Notes: generated by a model not told the origin, from the sequence alone. A DNA stretch of 64,000 nt from AC-32 sp963821495 (GCA_963821495.1 CAWGEA010000003.1:558001-622000), one strand, 5' to 3'; shown: positions 1 to 7,657, counted from the first letter of the stretch. A program made the numbers and translations.

Positions 1-2
1 CC

Positions 3-1655
3 GGTGAGGGGCTGGTCGCCTTCGGCAGTAGCTGGTATGCGGTCTCGGCGGCCGGCACCGCGGTGAAGAGGCCGGCGATGACCGGATACTCCGCTCGTGA
101 GTTCCGGCGCCCGACGCTCAGGCACGGCCTGCTGCGGATCGAGGGCACCAAGGAGAACGACCTGATCGCCCTTCGCCTGAAGGCCGGCAACCCCGGCATC
201 CTCCAGATCGACGTCGGAGACGACGGTTCCGCCGACTTCAGCTTCAAGCGCAAGCACATCACGAGGATCGCCGTCGATGCACGTGCGGGCGACGACGTCG
301 TCCGCGTCGACGAGATCAACGGCGCTTTCACCGACGCGATCCCGACGACGATCGCCGGTGGCGACGGAAACGACAACCTGGCCGGGGGCTCCGGAGCGGA
401 GAAGCTGCTCGGCGGCGCCGGCAACGACTCGATCGACGGCAACAAGGGCAACGACCTGGCGCTGCTGGGCTCCGGTGACGACACCTTCGTCTGGGATCCA
501 GGCGACGGCAGCGACACCATCGAGGGCCAGGACGGTGCCGACACGATGCGCTTCAACGGCGCCAACATCGCCGAGAAGGTCGACCTCTCGGCGAACGGCA
601 ACCGGCTTCGCTTCTTCCGCGACGTCGGCAACGTGACGATGGATACCGCCGGTGTCGAGCGGGTCGACTTCAACGCGCTCGGCGGTGCCGACCTCGTCAC
701 CGTCAACGACCTGAGCGGGACCGATGTCAGCAGCCTGAACCTCGACCTGGCCGGCACCCTCGGTGGCGCCTCGGGTGACAGCGCGGCCGACCGCGTCGTC
801 GTCAACGGCACCGACGGGGCGGACAGGATCACGGTTGCTGGAGACGCCGCCGGTGTCGCGGTGTCCGGCCTGCACACGCTGGTCGCGATCCAGCACCACG
901 AGCCGAGCGACGAGCTCGTCGTCAACGGTCTCGGCGGCAACGACCAGGTCTCGGCGGCCGACCTCGCGGCCGGGACGATCGCCTTGACGCTCGACGGAGG
1001 CCTCGGTGACGACACGATCGCCGGTGGTCAGGGCGTCGAGACGCTGCTCGGCGGCGCCGGCAACGACTCGATCGACGGCAACAAGGGCAACGACCTGGCG
1101 CTGCTGGGCTCCGGTGACGACACCTTCGTCTGGGATCCAGGCGACGGCAGCGACACCATCGAGGGCCAGGACGGTGCCGACACGATGCGCTTCAACGGCG
1201 CCAACATCGCCGAGAAGGTCGACCTCTCGGCGAACGGCAACCGGCTTCGCTTCTTCCGCGACGTCGGCAACGTGACGATGGATACCGCCGGTGTCGAGCG
1301 GGTCGACTTCAACGCGCTCGGCGGTGCCGACCTCGTCACCGTCAACGACCTGAGCGGGACCGATGTCAGCAGCCTGAACCTCGACCTGGCCGGCACCCTC
1401 GGCGGCGCCTCGGGTGACAGCGCGGCCGACCGCGTCGTCGTCAACGGCACTGACGGCAACGACGCGATCGACGTCAGCGGGGACGCACAGGTTGTGAAGG
1501 TGAGCGGTCTTGCCCCGACGGTCAAGATCCTCCACCCCGAGGTCGCGAACGACCGGCTCGAGGTCAACACGCTCGCGGGCACCGACGCCGTCGAGACGGT
1601 TGGCCTGGCCGCCGGTGCGATCCAGCTCTTCGTGGACGGCGTGATCGTCCCGTAG
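3..1655 (+). CDS. RTX-like calcium-binding repeat protein, 5' end outside window
   Basis: The reading frame is open to the left edge, so the gene probably begins outside the window; GTG at 63 is the first possible internal start but has no ribosome binding site. The protein carries glycine-aspartate nonapeptide-like motifs (GGDGNDNLAGG, GGAGNDSIDGNKGND, GSGDDTF) of the hemolysin-type calcium-binding family, separated by beta-rich segments. Two 136-residue blocks are identical apart from one synonymous base. Such proteins are usually secreted and fold on calcium outside the cell; the export signal would lie off the window. No catalytic domain is visible, so a surface or matrix role is inference. 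A strong hairpin follows the stop codon. Confidence 0.8.
   Translation, partial: GEGLVAFGSSWYAVSAAGTAVKRPAMTGYSAREFRRPTLRHGLLRIEGTKENDLIALRLKAGNPGILQIDVGDDGSADFSFKRKHITRIAVDARAGDDVVRVDEINGAFTDAIPTTIAGGDGNDNLAGGSGAEKLLGGAGNDSIDGNKGNDLALLGSGDDTFVWDPGDGSDTIEGQDGADTMRFNGANIAEKVDLSANGNRLRFFRDVGNVTMDTAGVERVDFNALGGADLVTVNDLSGTDVSSLNLDLAGTLGGASGDSAADRVVVNGTDGADRITVAGDAAGVAVSGLHTLVAIQHHEPSDELVVNGLGGNDQVSAADLAAGTIALTLDGGLGDDTIAGGQGVETLLGGAGNDSIDGNKGNDLALLGSGDDTFVWDPGDGSDTIEGQDGADTMRFNGANIAEKVDLSANGNRLRFFRDVGNVTMDTAGVERVDFNALGGADLVTVNDLSGTDVSSLNLDLAGTLGGASGDSAADRVVVNGTDGNDAIDVSGDAQVVKVSGLAPTVKILHPEVANDRLEVNTLAGTDAVETVGLAAGAIQLFVDGVIVP
404..1450 (+). repeat. Near-perfect 408-bp direct duplication inside the RTX-like gene
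   Basis: Bases 404-811 recur at 1043-1450, an offset of 639 bp (213 codons, in frame). I find a single mismatch in 408 bases (t764 versus c1403, synonymous). The 231-bp segment between the copies is not duplicated. Identity at silent sites implies a recent duplication or ongoing gene conversion. Confidence 0.95.
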
Positions 1656-1678
1656 AGCACTTTCGACCGGCAGGGACA

Positions 1679-1706
1679 CGCGGGGCCCCTTCACAGGGGC
1701 CCCGCG
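1679..1706 (+). terminator. Strong hairpin after the RTX-like gene
   Basis: An 11-bp perfect stem (cgcggggcccc paired with ggggccccgcg) encloses a 6-nt loop, 23 nt after the stop codon. No T-run follows, which is common for terminators in high-GC actinobacteria. Confidence 0.7.
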
Positions 1707-1780
1707 CTTGCGCTCGGGAATAGATGCCGCCAGGCGGTGTCTCTAGGAGAGAACGGTCAAACCACTGCGAAAGGAAACCG

Positions 1781-2062
1781 ATGACTCAGCTCTCTTCATT
1801 CGTCGAGACGGCGCCGAGCGAGACGCCCACTCGCGAGCTGGCCCAGCGACGGAGTGGGACACTCGAGGTTCTCCTCCTCTGGCACGCCGAGATCGACCGC
1901 GTGGAGGTCTCCCTCTACGACTCGGCAACCGACGCCGGCTTTCACATCGAGGTGCCGGCGGGCAACGCGCTCGACGCCTTCTACCACCCGTACGCCTACG
2001 CATCGGGCCGCGAGAGCACGTCCGCGGTAGGCGGAGCCGACAGGGCGTCCGACGATGGCTAG
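1781..2062 (+). CDS. Small conserved-looking protein, 93 aa
   Basis: ATG at 1781 was preferred over an upstream in-frame ATG (1724) because a purine-rich site (gaaagga) lies just before it. The product starts MTQLSSFVETAPSETPTREL; its middle (residues about 27-60) reads like an alternating beta structure with acidic residues. There is no signal peptide, membrane segment or recognised domain. The gene overlaps the next small gene by 8 nt, so the two are probably translated together. Function unknown. Confidence 0.6.
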   Translation: MTQLSSFVETAPSETPTRELAQRRSGTLEVLLLWHAEIDRVEVSLYDSATDAGFHIEVPAGNALDAFYHPYAYASGRESTSAVGGADRASDDG

Positions 2063-2243
2063 CGTCGAATGCCTCCAGGCCGCCCTCCGCGTGCTCGTCG
2101 CAGAGCGGCAGGCCCTGCACGACCGCGACGCGGGCCGCGACGAGCTCGAGTCGAATCGGCTCGAGCTAGTGGGCCGGCAGCAGCAGCTCTCGCGTGCGTT
2201 GATCGCTCGCTACCGCCACGGCGCCGAGCGCGACGCCGCCTAG
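2055..2243 (+). CDS. Small helical protein, 62 aa
   Basis: Starts at ATG 2055 inside the end of the preceding gene (8-nt overlap), which suggests translational coupling. The product is almost entirely charged and amphipathic helix (Arg, Glu, Leu, Gln rich), likely a short coiled coil. No recognised domain. It ends 32 nt before the tRNA-Arg gene on the opposite strand. It is real only if the pair is conserved elsewhere. Confidence 0.5.
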   Translation: MASVECLQAALRVLVAERQALHDRDAGRDELESNRLELVGRQQQLSRALIARYRHGAERDAA

Positions 2244-2275
2244 ACCCACCACGTTTGGTTTGGGACACCTCGGAG

Positions 2276-2346
2276 TGCCCCCGGCAAGAATCGAACTTGC
2301 GCACGCGGTTTAGGAAACCGCTGCTCTTCCACTGAGCTACGGGGGC
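2276..2346 (-). tRNA. tRNA-Arg (anticodon CCT)
   Basis: Read on the minus strand the 71 nt fold into a full cloverleaf: 7-bp acceptor (GCCCCCG with CGGGGGC), GCTC/GAGC D stem, anticodon stem GCGGT/ACCGC with loop TTCCTAA giving anticodon CCT, 4-nt variable region, GCAAG/CTTGC T stem with loop TTCGATT, and discriminator A. CCA is not encoded. It decodes AGG. Confidence 0.95.
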
Positions 2347-2385
2347 CTCCGGGAGAGGGTAGCGACGCCTGAGGAGGGGGCTCAC

Positions 2386-2408
2386 CGGGGGAACCAGTGG
2401 TTCCCCCG
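2386..2408. repeat. 11-bp palindrome between tRNA-Arg and a tRNA fragment
   Basis: Perfect inverted repeat cgggggaacca / tggttcccccg around one central base. A close relative, with the same gggggaa and ttcccccgtgc arms and a preceding gagggggc, lies at 60393-60419, so this looks like a dispersed palindromic repeat. Confidence 0.75.
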
Positions 2409-2413
2409 TGCTC

Positions 2414-2445
2414 AAACCGCTGCTCTTCCACTGAGCTACGGGGGC
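2414..2445 (-). pseudogene. tRNA-Arg 5'-half fragment
   Basis: These 32 bases are identical to 2315-2346 of the tRNA-Arg gene: acceptor 5' strand, D arm and 5' side of the anticodon stem. The homology then stops; no anticodon 3' stem, T arm or acceptor 3' strand follows, and the palindrome at 2386-2408 comes next. It cannot make a functional tRNA. The two copies form direct repeats around 2347-2413. Confidence 0.9.
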
Positions 2446-2471
2446 TCGCGCCCCAGTGTAGAACTCGCGCA

Positions 2472-3248
2472 ATGTCACGCTGTGCGCTCGTCACGGGGGC
2501 CGGAAGCGGGATCGGCGCGGCCGTCGCCCGCGCGCTCGGTGCGGACGGCTACTCGGTCGTTCTCATGGGGCGGCGCGGGGCTCCGCTGCGCCAGGTGGCC
2601 GGTGAGATTGCCGACGCCTTCGCGGTTCCGGCGGACGTCGGCGACGAGGAGCAGGTCACGGCAGCGGTCGCAGCCGCGGTCGAGCGCTTCGGCGGGATCG
2701 ACGTCCTCGTCAACAACGCGGGCGTCGGCGACTCGGCCCCGCTCGGCGAGGAGACGCTCGAGGGCTGGGAGGCGACGCTGCGTACGAACCTGACCGGTGC
2801 GTTCCTAATGGCCAAGCATGCGCTCCCGCACCTGCTCGAGCGGCGCGGGTCCGTCGTCAACGTCTCCTCGATCAACGGCGTCGTGGCCGGCCACGGCTGG
2901 ACGTCGTACTGCGTCTCGAAGGCCGGGCTGATCATGCTCACGCGTTGCCTGGCCGTCGACTACGGGCCGCAGGGGCTTCGCGCGAACGCCGTCTGCCCCG
3001 GGTGGGTGCGCACGCCGATGGGCGACGCCGACATGGACGAGGCGGCTCGACGGCTCGGCGGCAGCCGTGAGGATGCCTATGCCGCCGCCCACGCGCACAA
3101 CCCGCTAGGCCGTGCGGCCGAGCCCGACGAGGTCGCGTCGGTGGTCCGTTTCCTCGCCTCGCCCGAGGCGAGCTACGTCAACGGGGCGACGATCGTCGTC
3201 GACGGCGGCACGACGGTCGTCGACCCGAGCGCCGCCCTGCTCGGCTAG
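2472..3248 (+). CDS. SDR-family NAD(P)-dependent oxidoreductase
   Basis: Classical short-chain dehydrogenase of 258 aa, the usual length. Visible motifs are the Rossmann glycine motif TGAGSGIG near residue 10, NNAG in the middle, the catalytic serine in VVNVSSING, and the YxxxK catalytic pair in SYCVSKAG; the C-terminal half has the usual PGWVRTPM segment. It resembles 3-oxoacyl-ACP reductase and glucose dehydrogenase types, but the substrate cannot be told from sequence. ATG 2472 was chosen because the protein then begins just before the first beta strand. The stop overlaps the stop of the convergent HtrA gene by 4 nt. Confidence 0.9.
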   Translation: MSRCALVTGAGSGIGAAVARALGADGYSVVLMGRRGAPLRQVAGEIADAFAVPADVGDEEQVTAAVAAAVERFGGIDVLVNNAGVGDSAPLGEETLEGWEATLRTNLTGAFLMAKHALPHLLERRGSVVNVSSINGVVAGHGWTSYCVSKAGLIMLTRCLAVDYGPQGLRANAVCPGWVRTPMGDADMDEAARRLGGSREDAYAAAHAHNPLGRAAEPDEVASVVRFLASPEASYVNGATIVVDGGTTVVDPSAALLG

Positions 3249-4312
3249 GACGGGCGAGTCGCCAGCGTCAGGTCGACGCTGTGCTCGCTGCCGCCGCGCT
3301 TGTACGTCAGTGTGATCGTGTCGCCCGGCTTGTGCGCGTCGATCGCGCGGGTCAGGTCGTCGCCGCTCGCGATCGCCTTGCCGTCGACGGCCGTCACCAC
3401 GTCGCCGCCCTTCAGGCCGGCCTTCGCGGCGGGGGTCGACGGCCTCACTGCGGCGATCCGGGCGCTGTTCGCGGACGCGTCCACCGAGACGCCGAGGTAG
3501 GCGTGCTCGACCTTGCCGCTCGAGATCAGCTGCGACGCGATCGAGCGCACGGTGTTGGACGGGATCGAGAAGCCGACGCCTTCGTTGCCGTTCGAGTCGC
3601 TCTTGATCTGCGCGTTGACGCCGATCACCTGGGCCTGCGCGTTCAGCAGCGGGCCGCCCGAGTTGCCGTGATTGATCGCGGCGTCGGTCTGGATCGAGTC
3701 GTTGATGGTGAAGTTGTTCGGGGCGGTGATCGCGCGGTGCAGCGCGCTCACGATGCCGCTCGTGACCGTCTCCTCGAGCCCGAAGGGGCTGCCGATCGCG
3801 ACGACGCCGTTGCCGACCTGCACCGCGGCCGAGTCGCCGACCTGGAGCGGGTAGAGCTGGGAGGACGGTGCGTCGACCTTGATCACGGCGAGGTCGGTCG
3901 AGTCGTCGCTGCCGACGAGCTCGGCCTTGTAGGTCTTGCCGTTCCAGAAGCGCACCTCGATCGAGGACGCGCCGTTCACGACGTGCTGGTTCGTGACGAT
4001 GTGGCCGGCGGAGTCGTAGACCCAGCCGGAGCCCTGCGCCCGCTCCGGGCCGCTGCCGCCGCCGAAGGGCGAGTTGCCGCCGCTGGTGGTGACGGTGATC
4101 TCGACCACGCCGCGGTAAGCGCGGCGGTAGATCTGGTTGATCGAGAGCGGCGCCGAGGAGCTCGCGATCGACTCCGCCCGGTTGACGGTCACCTGCTTGA
4201 CGACGGTGTCGGTGCCCGAGAGCGTCGCGAAGGCGACAGCCCCGCCGGCCGCGCCGAGGCAGGCTGCTGCAAGGAGAGATACAACGAGGGTGCGGCGCGG
4301 GCGGCGGGGCAT
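3245..4312 (-). CDS. HtrA-like serine protease with PDZ domain, membrane anchored
   Basis: 355 aa from ATG 4312, which has aaagga upstream. One N-terminal membrane segment (about residues 8-30) anchors the protein, and the rest should face outside. Trypsin-like domain with triad His110 (VTNQH), Asp140 (DSTDLAV) and Ser218 (GNSGGP), followed by a PDZ domain from about 265. It degrades or refolds misfolded envelope proteins. It is divergent from a response regulator/kinase pair, the arrangement known from mycobacterial mprAB-pepD. Two arrays of 11-bp repeats (4359-4402 and 4491-4534) lie upstream and probably bind the adjacent regulator. Confidence 0.92.
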   Translation of the reverse strand: MPRRPRRTLVVSLLAAACLGAAGGAVAFATLSGTDTVVKQVTVNRAESIASSSAPLSINQIYRRAYRGVVEITVTTSGGNSPFGGGSGPERAQGSGWVYDSAGHIVTNQHVVNGASSIEVRFWNGKTYKAELVGSDDSTDLAVIKVDAPSSQLYPLQVGDSAAVQVGNGVVAIGSPFGLEETVTSGIVSALHRAITAPNNFTINDSIQTDAAINHGNSGGPLLNAQAQVIGVNAQIKSDSNGNEGVGFSIPSNTVRSIASQLISSGKVEHAYLGVSVDASANSARIAAVRPSTPAAKAGLKGGDVVTAVDGKAIASGDDLTRAIDAHKPGDTITLTYKRGGSEHSVDLTLATRPS

Positions 4313-4358
4313 CGGGGAGGTCCTTTCGTCGTTGGCTTCGCAATCAGACCAGCTGCGC

Positions 4359-4402
4359 CTAAGAGGCGCGTGAGACTGCTGTAAGAACTCGGTAAGAAAC
4401 GA
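4359..4402 (-). promoter_or_regulatory. Operator array A: four tandem 11-bp repeats upstream of HtrA
   Basis: Four contiguous units on the plus strand: ctaagaggcgc, gtgagactgct, gtaagaactcg and gtaagaaacga. The 11-bp phase is typical of OmpR/PhoB-family response regulators. Read toward HtrA the core is TCTTA(G/C), the same core and relative orientation as arrays C and D before their genes. Confidence 0.7.
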
Positions 4403-4427
4403 GAGGCCCCGCCGCAGCGGGGCCTCT
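4402..4427. terminator. Terminator-like hairpin between divergent promoters
   Basis: 11-bp perfect stem (agaggccccgc with gcggggcctct) and a 4-nt loop. It sits in the intergenic region between HtrA and the response regulator, not behind any recognised gene. It could insulate the two promoters or end a short transcript. No T-run. Confidence 0.6.
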
Positions 4428-4490
4428 AGCACGCACAAGGGGTTTGGGGGATCCCTTGATCGATGACGGCTCCGATCTCACACCCCAAAC

Positions 4491-4534
4491 CTAAGCGCGA
4501 GATGAACGGCGCCTAAGAAGTTTCTAAGAGGCGC
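4491..4534 (-). promoter_or_regulatory. Operator array B: four tandem 11-bp repeats
   Basis: Units ctaagcgcgag, atgaacggcgc, ctaagaagttt and ctaagaggcgc follow each other without gaps; the second is degenerate. Same motif and orientation as array A, so directed toward HtrA. A 9-bp inverted repeat (4441-4449 with 4483-4491) lies just beyond it. Confidence 0.65.
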
Positions 4535-4548
4535 GATCGTGCAGGGGT

Positions 4549-4570
4549 TTCTCACACCGCTCTCAGCATT
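4549..4570 (+). promoter_or_regulatory. Operator array C: two 11-bp repeats before the response regulator
   Basis: Units ttctcacaccg and ctctcagcatt, 11 bp apart, ending 18 nt before the GTG start. Opposite strand orientation to arrays A and B, matching the rightward gene. This implies autoregulation. Confidence 0.6.
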
Positions 4571-4588
4571 CCGCGCCACAATGCGCAC

Positions 4589-5263
4589 GTGAAGATCCTG
4601 ATCGTCGACGACGAGCGCGCCGTGCGGGAGTCGCTGCGGCGCGCGCTCGAGCTCGAGGGCTACGAGATCGAGCTCGCCGAGGACGGGGCCGAGGCGCTCG
4701 AGCGGCTCGAGTCGCAGCCCGAGCCCGACGCGATGGTGCTCGACGTGCTGATGCCGCGCGTCGACGGGCTCGAGGTCTCGCGCGCCGTGCGGCGCAACGG
4801 CAGCCGGCTGCCGATCCTGATGCTGACCGCGAGGACGCAGGTCGAGGACCGCGTCGAGGGCCTGGACGCCGGCGCCGACGACTACCTGACGAAGCCGTTC
4901 GCGCTCGAGGAGCTGCTCGCGCGCGTGCGCGCGCTGCTGCGGCGGACGAGCGAGGGCTCGGGCGAGACGCTGCAGTTCGCCGACCTCGTGCTCGACCCCG
5001 GCACGCGCGAGGTCACCCGCGGCGGCGAGCGCATCGAGCTGACGCGCACCGAGTTCTCGCTGCTCGAGCTGTTCATGCTCAACCCGCGCCAGGTGCTGAC
5101 GCGGTCGCTGATCTTCGAGCGCGTCTGGGGCTACGACTTCGGCTTCGCCTCCAACTCGCTCGACGTGTACATCGGCTACCTGAGGCGCAAGACCGAGAAC
5201 GGCGGCAGGCCGCGCCTGATCCACACGGTGCGCGGCGTCGGCTACGCGCTGCGCGAGGCATGA
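4589..5263 (+). CDS. OmpR/PhoB-family response regulator, MprA-like
   Basis: 224 aa, GTG start. The receiver domain (1-115) shows the acidic pocket Asp7/Asp8, phosphoacceptor Asp52 in VLDVLMP, Thr80 and Lys102. The C-terminal winged helix (about 130-224) has the family features LTRTEFSLLELF, NSLDVYIGYLRRK and HTVRGVGYALR. It should be phosphorylated by the kinase that follows (4-nt ATGA overlap) and bind 11-bp direct repeats. The adjacent HtrA gene and repeat arrays suggest envelope-stress control as in mycobacterial MprAB; the inducing signal is unknown. Confidence 0.94.
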   Translation: MKILIVDDERAVRESLRRALELEGYEIELAEDGAEALERLESQPEPDAMVLDVLMPRVDGLEVSRAVRRNGSRLPILMLTARTQVEDRVEGLDAGADDYLTKPFALEELLARVRALLRRTSEGSGETLQFADLVLDPGTREVTRGGERIELTRTEFSLLELFMLNPRQVLTRSLIFERVWGYDFGFASNSLDVYIGYLRRKTENGGRPRLIHTVRGVGYALREA

Positions 5264-6606
5264 GCTTTCGCACCCGGCTGGCGCTCGTGGCCGCGGCCGC
5301 GGTGGGCATCGCCGTGGTCGCGGCGTCGGTCGTGGTCTACGTGGTCGTTCACAACGAGCTGCTGGGCGAGGTCGATCGAACGCTGCAAAACCGCGCCGTC
5401 GAGATCCTCACCGGACCGTCACCGCCGCGGATCGAGGACGGCTATCTCGACATCCCGGGCCCTCCGGTCGGGGAGCAGTCCGACTTCGTGCAGGCGGTGC
5501 CGATCACCGGATCGCCCTACGTCCAGCGCGGCTTCAGCGACTCGCTGCCGGTCAGCAAACGCGACCGCGAGGCCGCACGAGGCGAGCACCGATCGTACTT
5601 CAGCGAGAAGCGCTACAAGGACGTCCAGTTCCGAGTGCTGACCATCTCGGCTTCGGGCTACGCGATCCAGATCGCGCGCCCGCTCACCGAGGTCAACCGC
5701 ACCCTGCACCGGATCACCGTCTTCCTGCTCCTGATCGCGCTCGGCGGCGTCGGCGTCGCCGCGGCGCTCGGGCTGATCGTCTCGCGCGCCGCGCTCGCGC
5801 CGGTGCGCCGACTGACGGCGACGACCGAGGCCGTCACCGAGACACGGGACCTCTCGCAGCGGATCGAGCCGACGGGGACGGACGAGCTCGGCCGGCTCGC
5901 GACCAGCTTCAACACCATGCTCGGCGCGCTCGAGGAGTCGAGCCGCGCGCAGCGGCAGCTCGTCGCCGACGCCTCGCACGAGCTGCGCACGCCGCTGACG
6001 AGCCTGCGCACGAACATCGAGGTCCTCGCGCGCGGGAACGAGCTCGCACCCGTAGAGCGGGAGCGGCTGCTAGCCGACGTGGTCGAGCAGATCGGCGAGA
6101 TGACGGCGCTGATCGGCGAGCTGATCGAGCTCGCTCGCGCGAGCCGGCCCGACGCCGTCGCCGAGCCGCCCGCCGACGTGCGGCTCGACCTGCTGACGGC
6201 GGACGCCGTCGAGCGCACGCGTCGCAACCGGCCGAACGTCGAGTTCGAGACCGACCTGCACGAGTCGCTCGTCCACGGGCCCCCGTCGTCGATCGAGCGC
6301 GCGGTCGCGAACCTGCTCGACAACGCTGCCAAGTGGAGTCCGCCCGGAGCGGCGGTCGAGGTCGCCGTGCGCGACGGCGAGTTGGCGGTGCGCGACCACG
6401 GCCCCGGGATCGCCGACGAGGACCTGCCGTACGTCTTCGACCGCTTCTACCGCTCGCGCGACGCGCGCGGGATGCCGGGGTCCGGGCTCGGGCTCGCGAT
6501 CGTCAAGCAGGTGGCCGAGGCGCACGGCGGCTCCGTGGTCGCCGAGCAGCCGCCGGGCGGCGGCACCGTGATGCGGTTGCGGCTGAACGGCCGCGTCGAC
6601 TCTTAG
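5260..6606 (+). CDS. Membrane sensor histidine kinase, MprB-like
   Basis: 448 aa. Membrane segments at about residues 8-31 and 151-174 flank an external sensor of roughly 115 residues. These are followed by a HAMP linker, a HisKA domain with phosphoacceptor His240 in DASHELRTP, and an HATPase domain with N box (LLDNAAKW), G1 box (DHGPGIADED) and G2 box (GSGLGLAIVKQ). Start ATG overlaps the regulator stop. It is the cognate partner of the preceding response regulator. The last codons overlap operator array D, which controls the following operon. Confidence 0.94.
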   Translation: MSFRTRLALVAAAAVGIAVVAASVVVYVVVHNELLGEVDRTLQNRAVEILTGPSPPRIEDGYLDIPGPPVGEQSDFVQAVPITGSPYVQRGFSDSLPVSKRDREAARGEHRSYFSEKRYKDVQFRVLTISASGYAIQIARPLTEVNRTLHRITVFLLLIALGGVGVAAALGLIVSRAALAPVRRLTATTEAVTETRDLSQRIEPTGTDELGRLATSFNTMLGALEESSRAQRQLVADASHELRTPLTSLRTNIEVLARGNELAPVERERLLADVVEQIGEMTALIGELIELARASRPDAVAEPPADVRLDLLTADAVERTRRNRPNVEFETDLHESLVHGPPSSIERAVANLLDNAAKWSPPGAAVEVAVRDGELAVRDHGPGIADEDLPYVFDRFYRSRDARGMPGSGLGLAIVKQVAEAHGGSVVAEQPPGGGTVMRLRLNGRVDS

Positions 6607-6643
6607 GCACTTCTCAGCCGCTTCTCAGGGCGCTCTCACGGCG
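6600..6643 (+). promoter_or_regulatory. Operator array D: four tandem 11-bp repeats at the kinase stop codon
   Basis: Units ctcttaggcac, ttctcagccgc, ttctcagggcg and ctctcacggcg run without gaps; the first contains the kinase stop codon. The TTCTCAG core is the complement-orientation form of the CTAAGAA core of arrays A and B. It lies 45 nt before the next gene. Confidence 0.7.
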
Positions 6644-6687
6644 CCCTGGTTCTCTGGGATCACCAGTTCCAGAGCCAGGAGGCCTGC

Positions 6688-6828
6688 ATGTCCGTGAAGT
6701 CCGAGAAGACCCTGCCGGAGCCGCGACTGCCGTTCGCGAGCACCGTTCCCCCCTCCCACGCCGAAGTGCAGGCGGCCGCCGTCAGCTGGCGGCGGCACGG
6801 CCTGCTTCGCCGGCTGGTTCGCGTCTAG
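6688..6828 (+). CDS. Small peptide, 46 aa, first gene of a regulated operon
   Basis: ATG 6688 follows a very good ribosome binding site (ccaggagg). The product starts MSVKSEKTLPEPRLP and ends in an arginine-rich segment (SWRRHGLLRRLVRV). No signal peptide or membrane span; the C-terminal third could be an amphipathic helix. Placed between operator array D and three envelope genes, it is probably part of the stress regulon. Function unknown. Confidence 0.65.
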   Translation: MSVKSEKTLPEPRLPFASTVPPSHAEVQAAAVSWRRHGLLRRLVRV

Positions 6829-6836
6829 AGGCGGTC

Positions 6837-7097
6837 GTGGCCGGAGGCACCTCTCGGATCGCAGAAGCCCGCCGCCGCGCCGCCGGCGCAAAGCAGACCG
6901 CCGTCGCGGTGGCGGTGGCGGGCTTCCTGGCGATCGGCTTCCTCGCCAAGAGCAGCCACCCCGGGAAGTCGAGCTCCGCCTCGCAGAGCTCGAGTGCCGT
7001 CGTGCAGTCCGAGGACGACGGCGGCTTCGCGCTCACGCCCGGCTCGATCGCGCCCGGCGGCGGCTCGGGCGGCACGGCGCAGACGACGGTGTCCTGA
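6837..7097 (+). CDS. Single-pass membrane protein with low-complexity tail, 86 aa
   Basis: GTG 6837 with agagg upstream, 8 nt after the preceding stop. A basic N-terminus is followed by one membrane segment (about residues 20-38, VAVAVAGFLAIGFLA), then a Ser/Gly-rich tail without cysteines. Probably N-in with the tail outside. No known domain. Its position before a heme-type membrane protein suggests a partner or anchor role, which is inference. Confidence 0.65.
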   Translation: MAGGTSRIAEARRRAAGAKQTAVAVAVAGFLAIGFLAKSSHPGKSSSASQSSSAVVQSEDDGGFALTPGSIAPGGGSGGTAQTTVS

Positions 7098-7099
7098 TC

Positions 7100-7657
7100 G
7101 TGCTGGCGGCGAGCACGACGTGGTACGCCGCGCGTGCCGGCGGGTTCGTGGCCTACCTGCTGCTGAGCGCGTCGGTCGCCGTCGGCCTACTGCTCTCCGG
7201 CCGCGCCAAGCTGAAGGAGTGGCCGCGGTTCGCGCTCGAGGATGTTCACCGCTTCCTCGGCATCCTCGCGGGCGCCTTCATCGTCCTGCACGGCGGCGCC
7301 CTGCTGCTCGACAAGTTCATGCCGTTCTCGCTCTCGCAGCTGCTCGTGCCCGGGACGGCGTCGTACCGGCCGCTCGCGGTCGCGCTCGGCATCGTCGGCG
7401 CGGAGCTGCTGGCGGCGCTCGCGGTGACGAACCACTACCGCAAGCAGATCCCGCACCGGGTGTGGCGCAAGCTGCACTACCTCAACTTCGCGGTCTGGGG
7501 CCTGGCGCTCGTCCACGGCCTGACCGCCGGCACCGACGCGCTCACGACGTGGGCGCTCCTGCTCTACGCGGGCTCGGCGTGGCTCGTGCTCGCGCTGCTC
7601 GTGCACCGCGTGTCCCTCCACTGGGGCTCGCCGCAACCGACCGAAAGGAGCACATAG
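7100..7657 (+). CDS. Ferric reductase-like heme membrane protein
   Basis: 185 aa with about five hydrophobic helices. Histidines His50, His64, His126 and His139 fall in or near helices in the pattern of the ferric reductase-like transmembrane family (cytochrome b type), where pairs ligate heme. The flavin and NADPH domains of full ferric reductases are absent, so electrons must come from or go to a partner, as in MsrQ-type proteins. GTG start lies 2 nt after the preceding stop. It belongs to the operon behind array D, so a role in envelope redox repair is plausible but unproven. Confidence 0.75.
   Translation: MLAASTTWYAARAGGFVAYLLLSASVAVGLLLSGRAKLKEWPRFALEDVHRFLGILAGAFIVLHGGALLLDKFMPFSLSQLLVPGTASYRPLAVALGIVGAELLAALAVTNHYRKQIPHRVWRKLHYLNFAVWGLALVHGLTAGTDALTTWALLLYAGSAWLVLALLVHRVSLHWGSPQPTERST

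Noticed and set aside
1717..1740. GGAAT followed about 17 nt later by GTC, a possible second SigR-type promoter before the 93-residue gene
   Set aside because: Spacing and -10 element deviate from the consensus that the 39199 promoter meets exactly.
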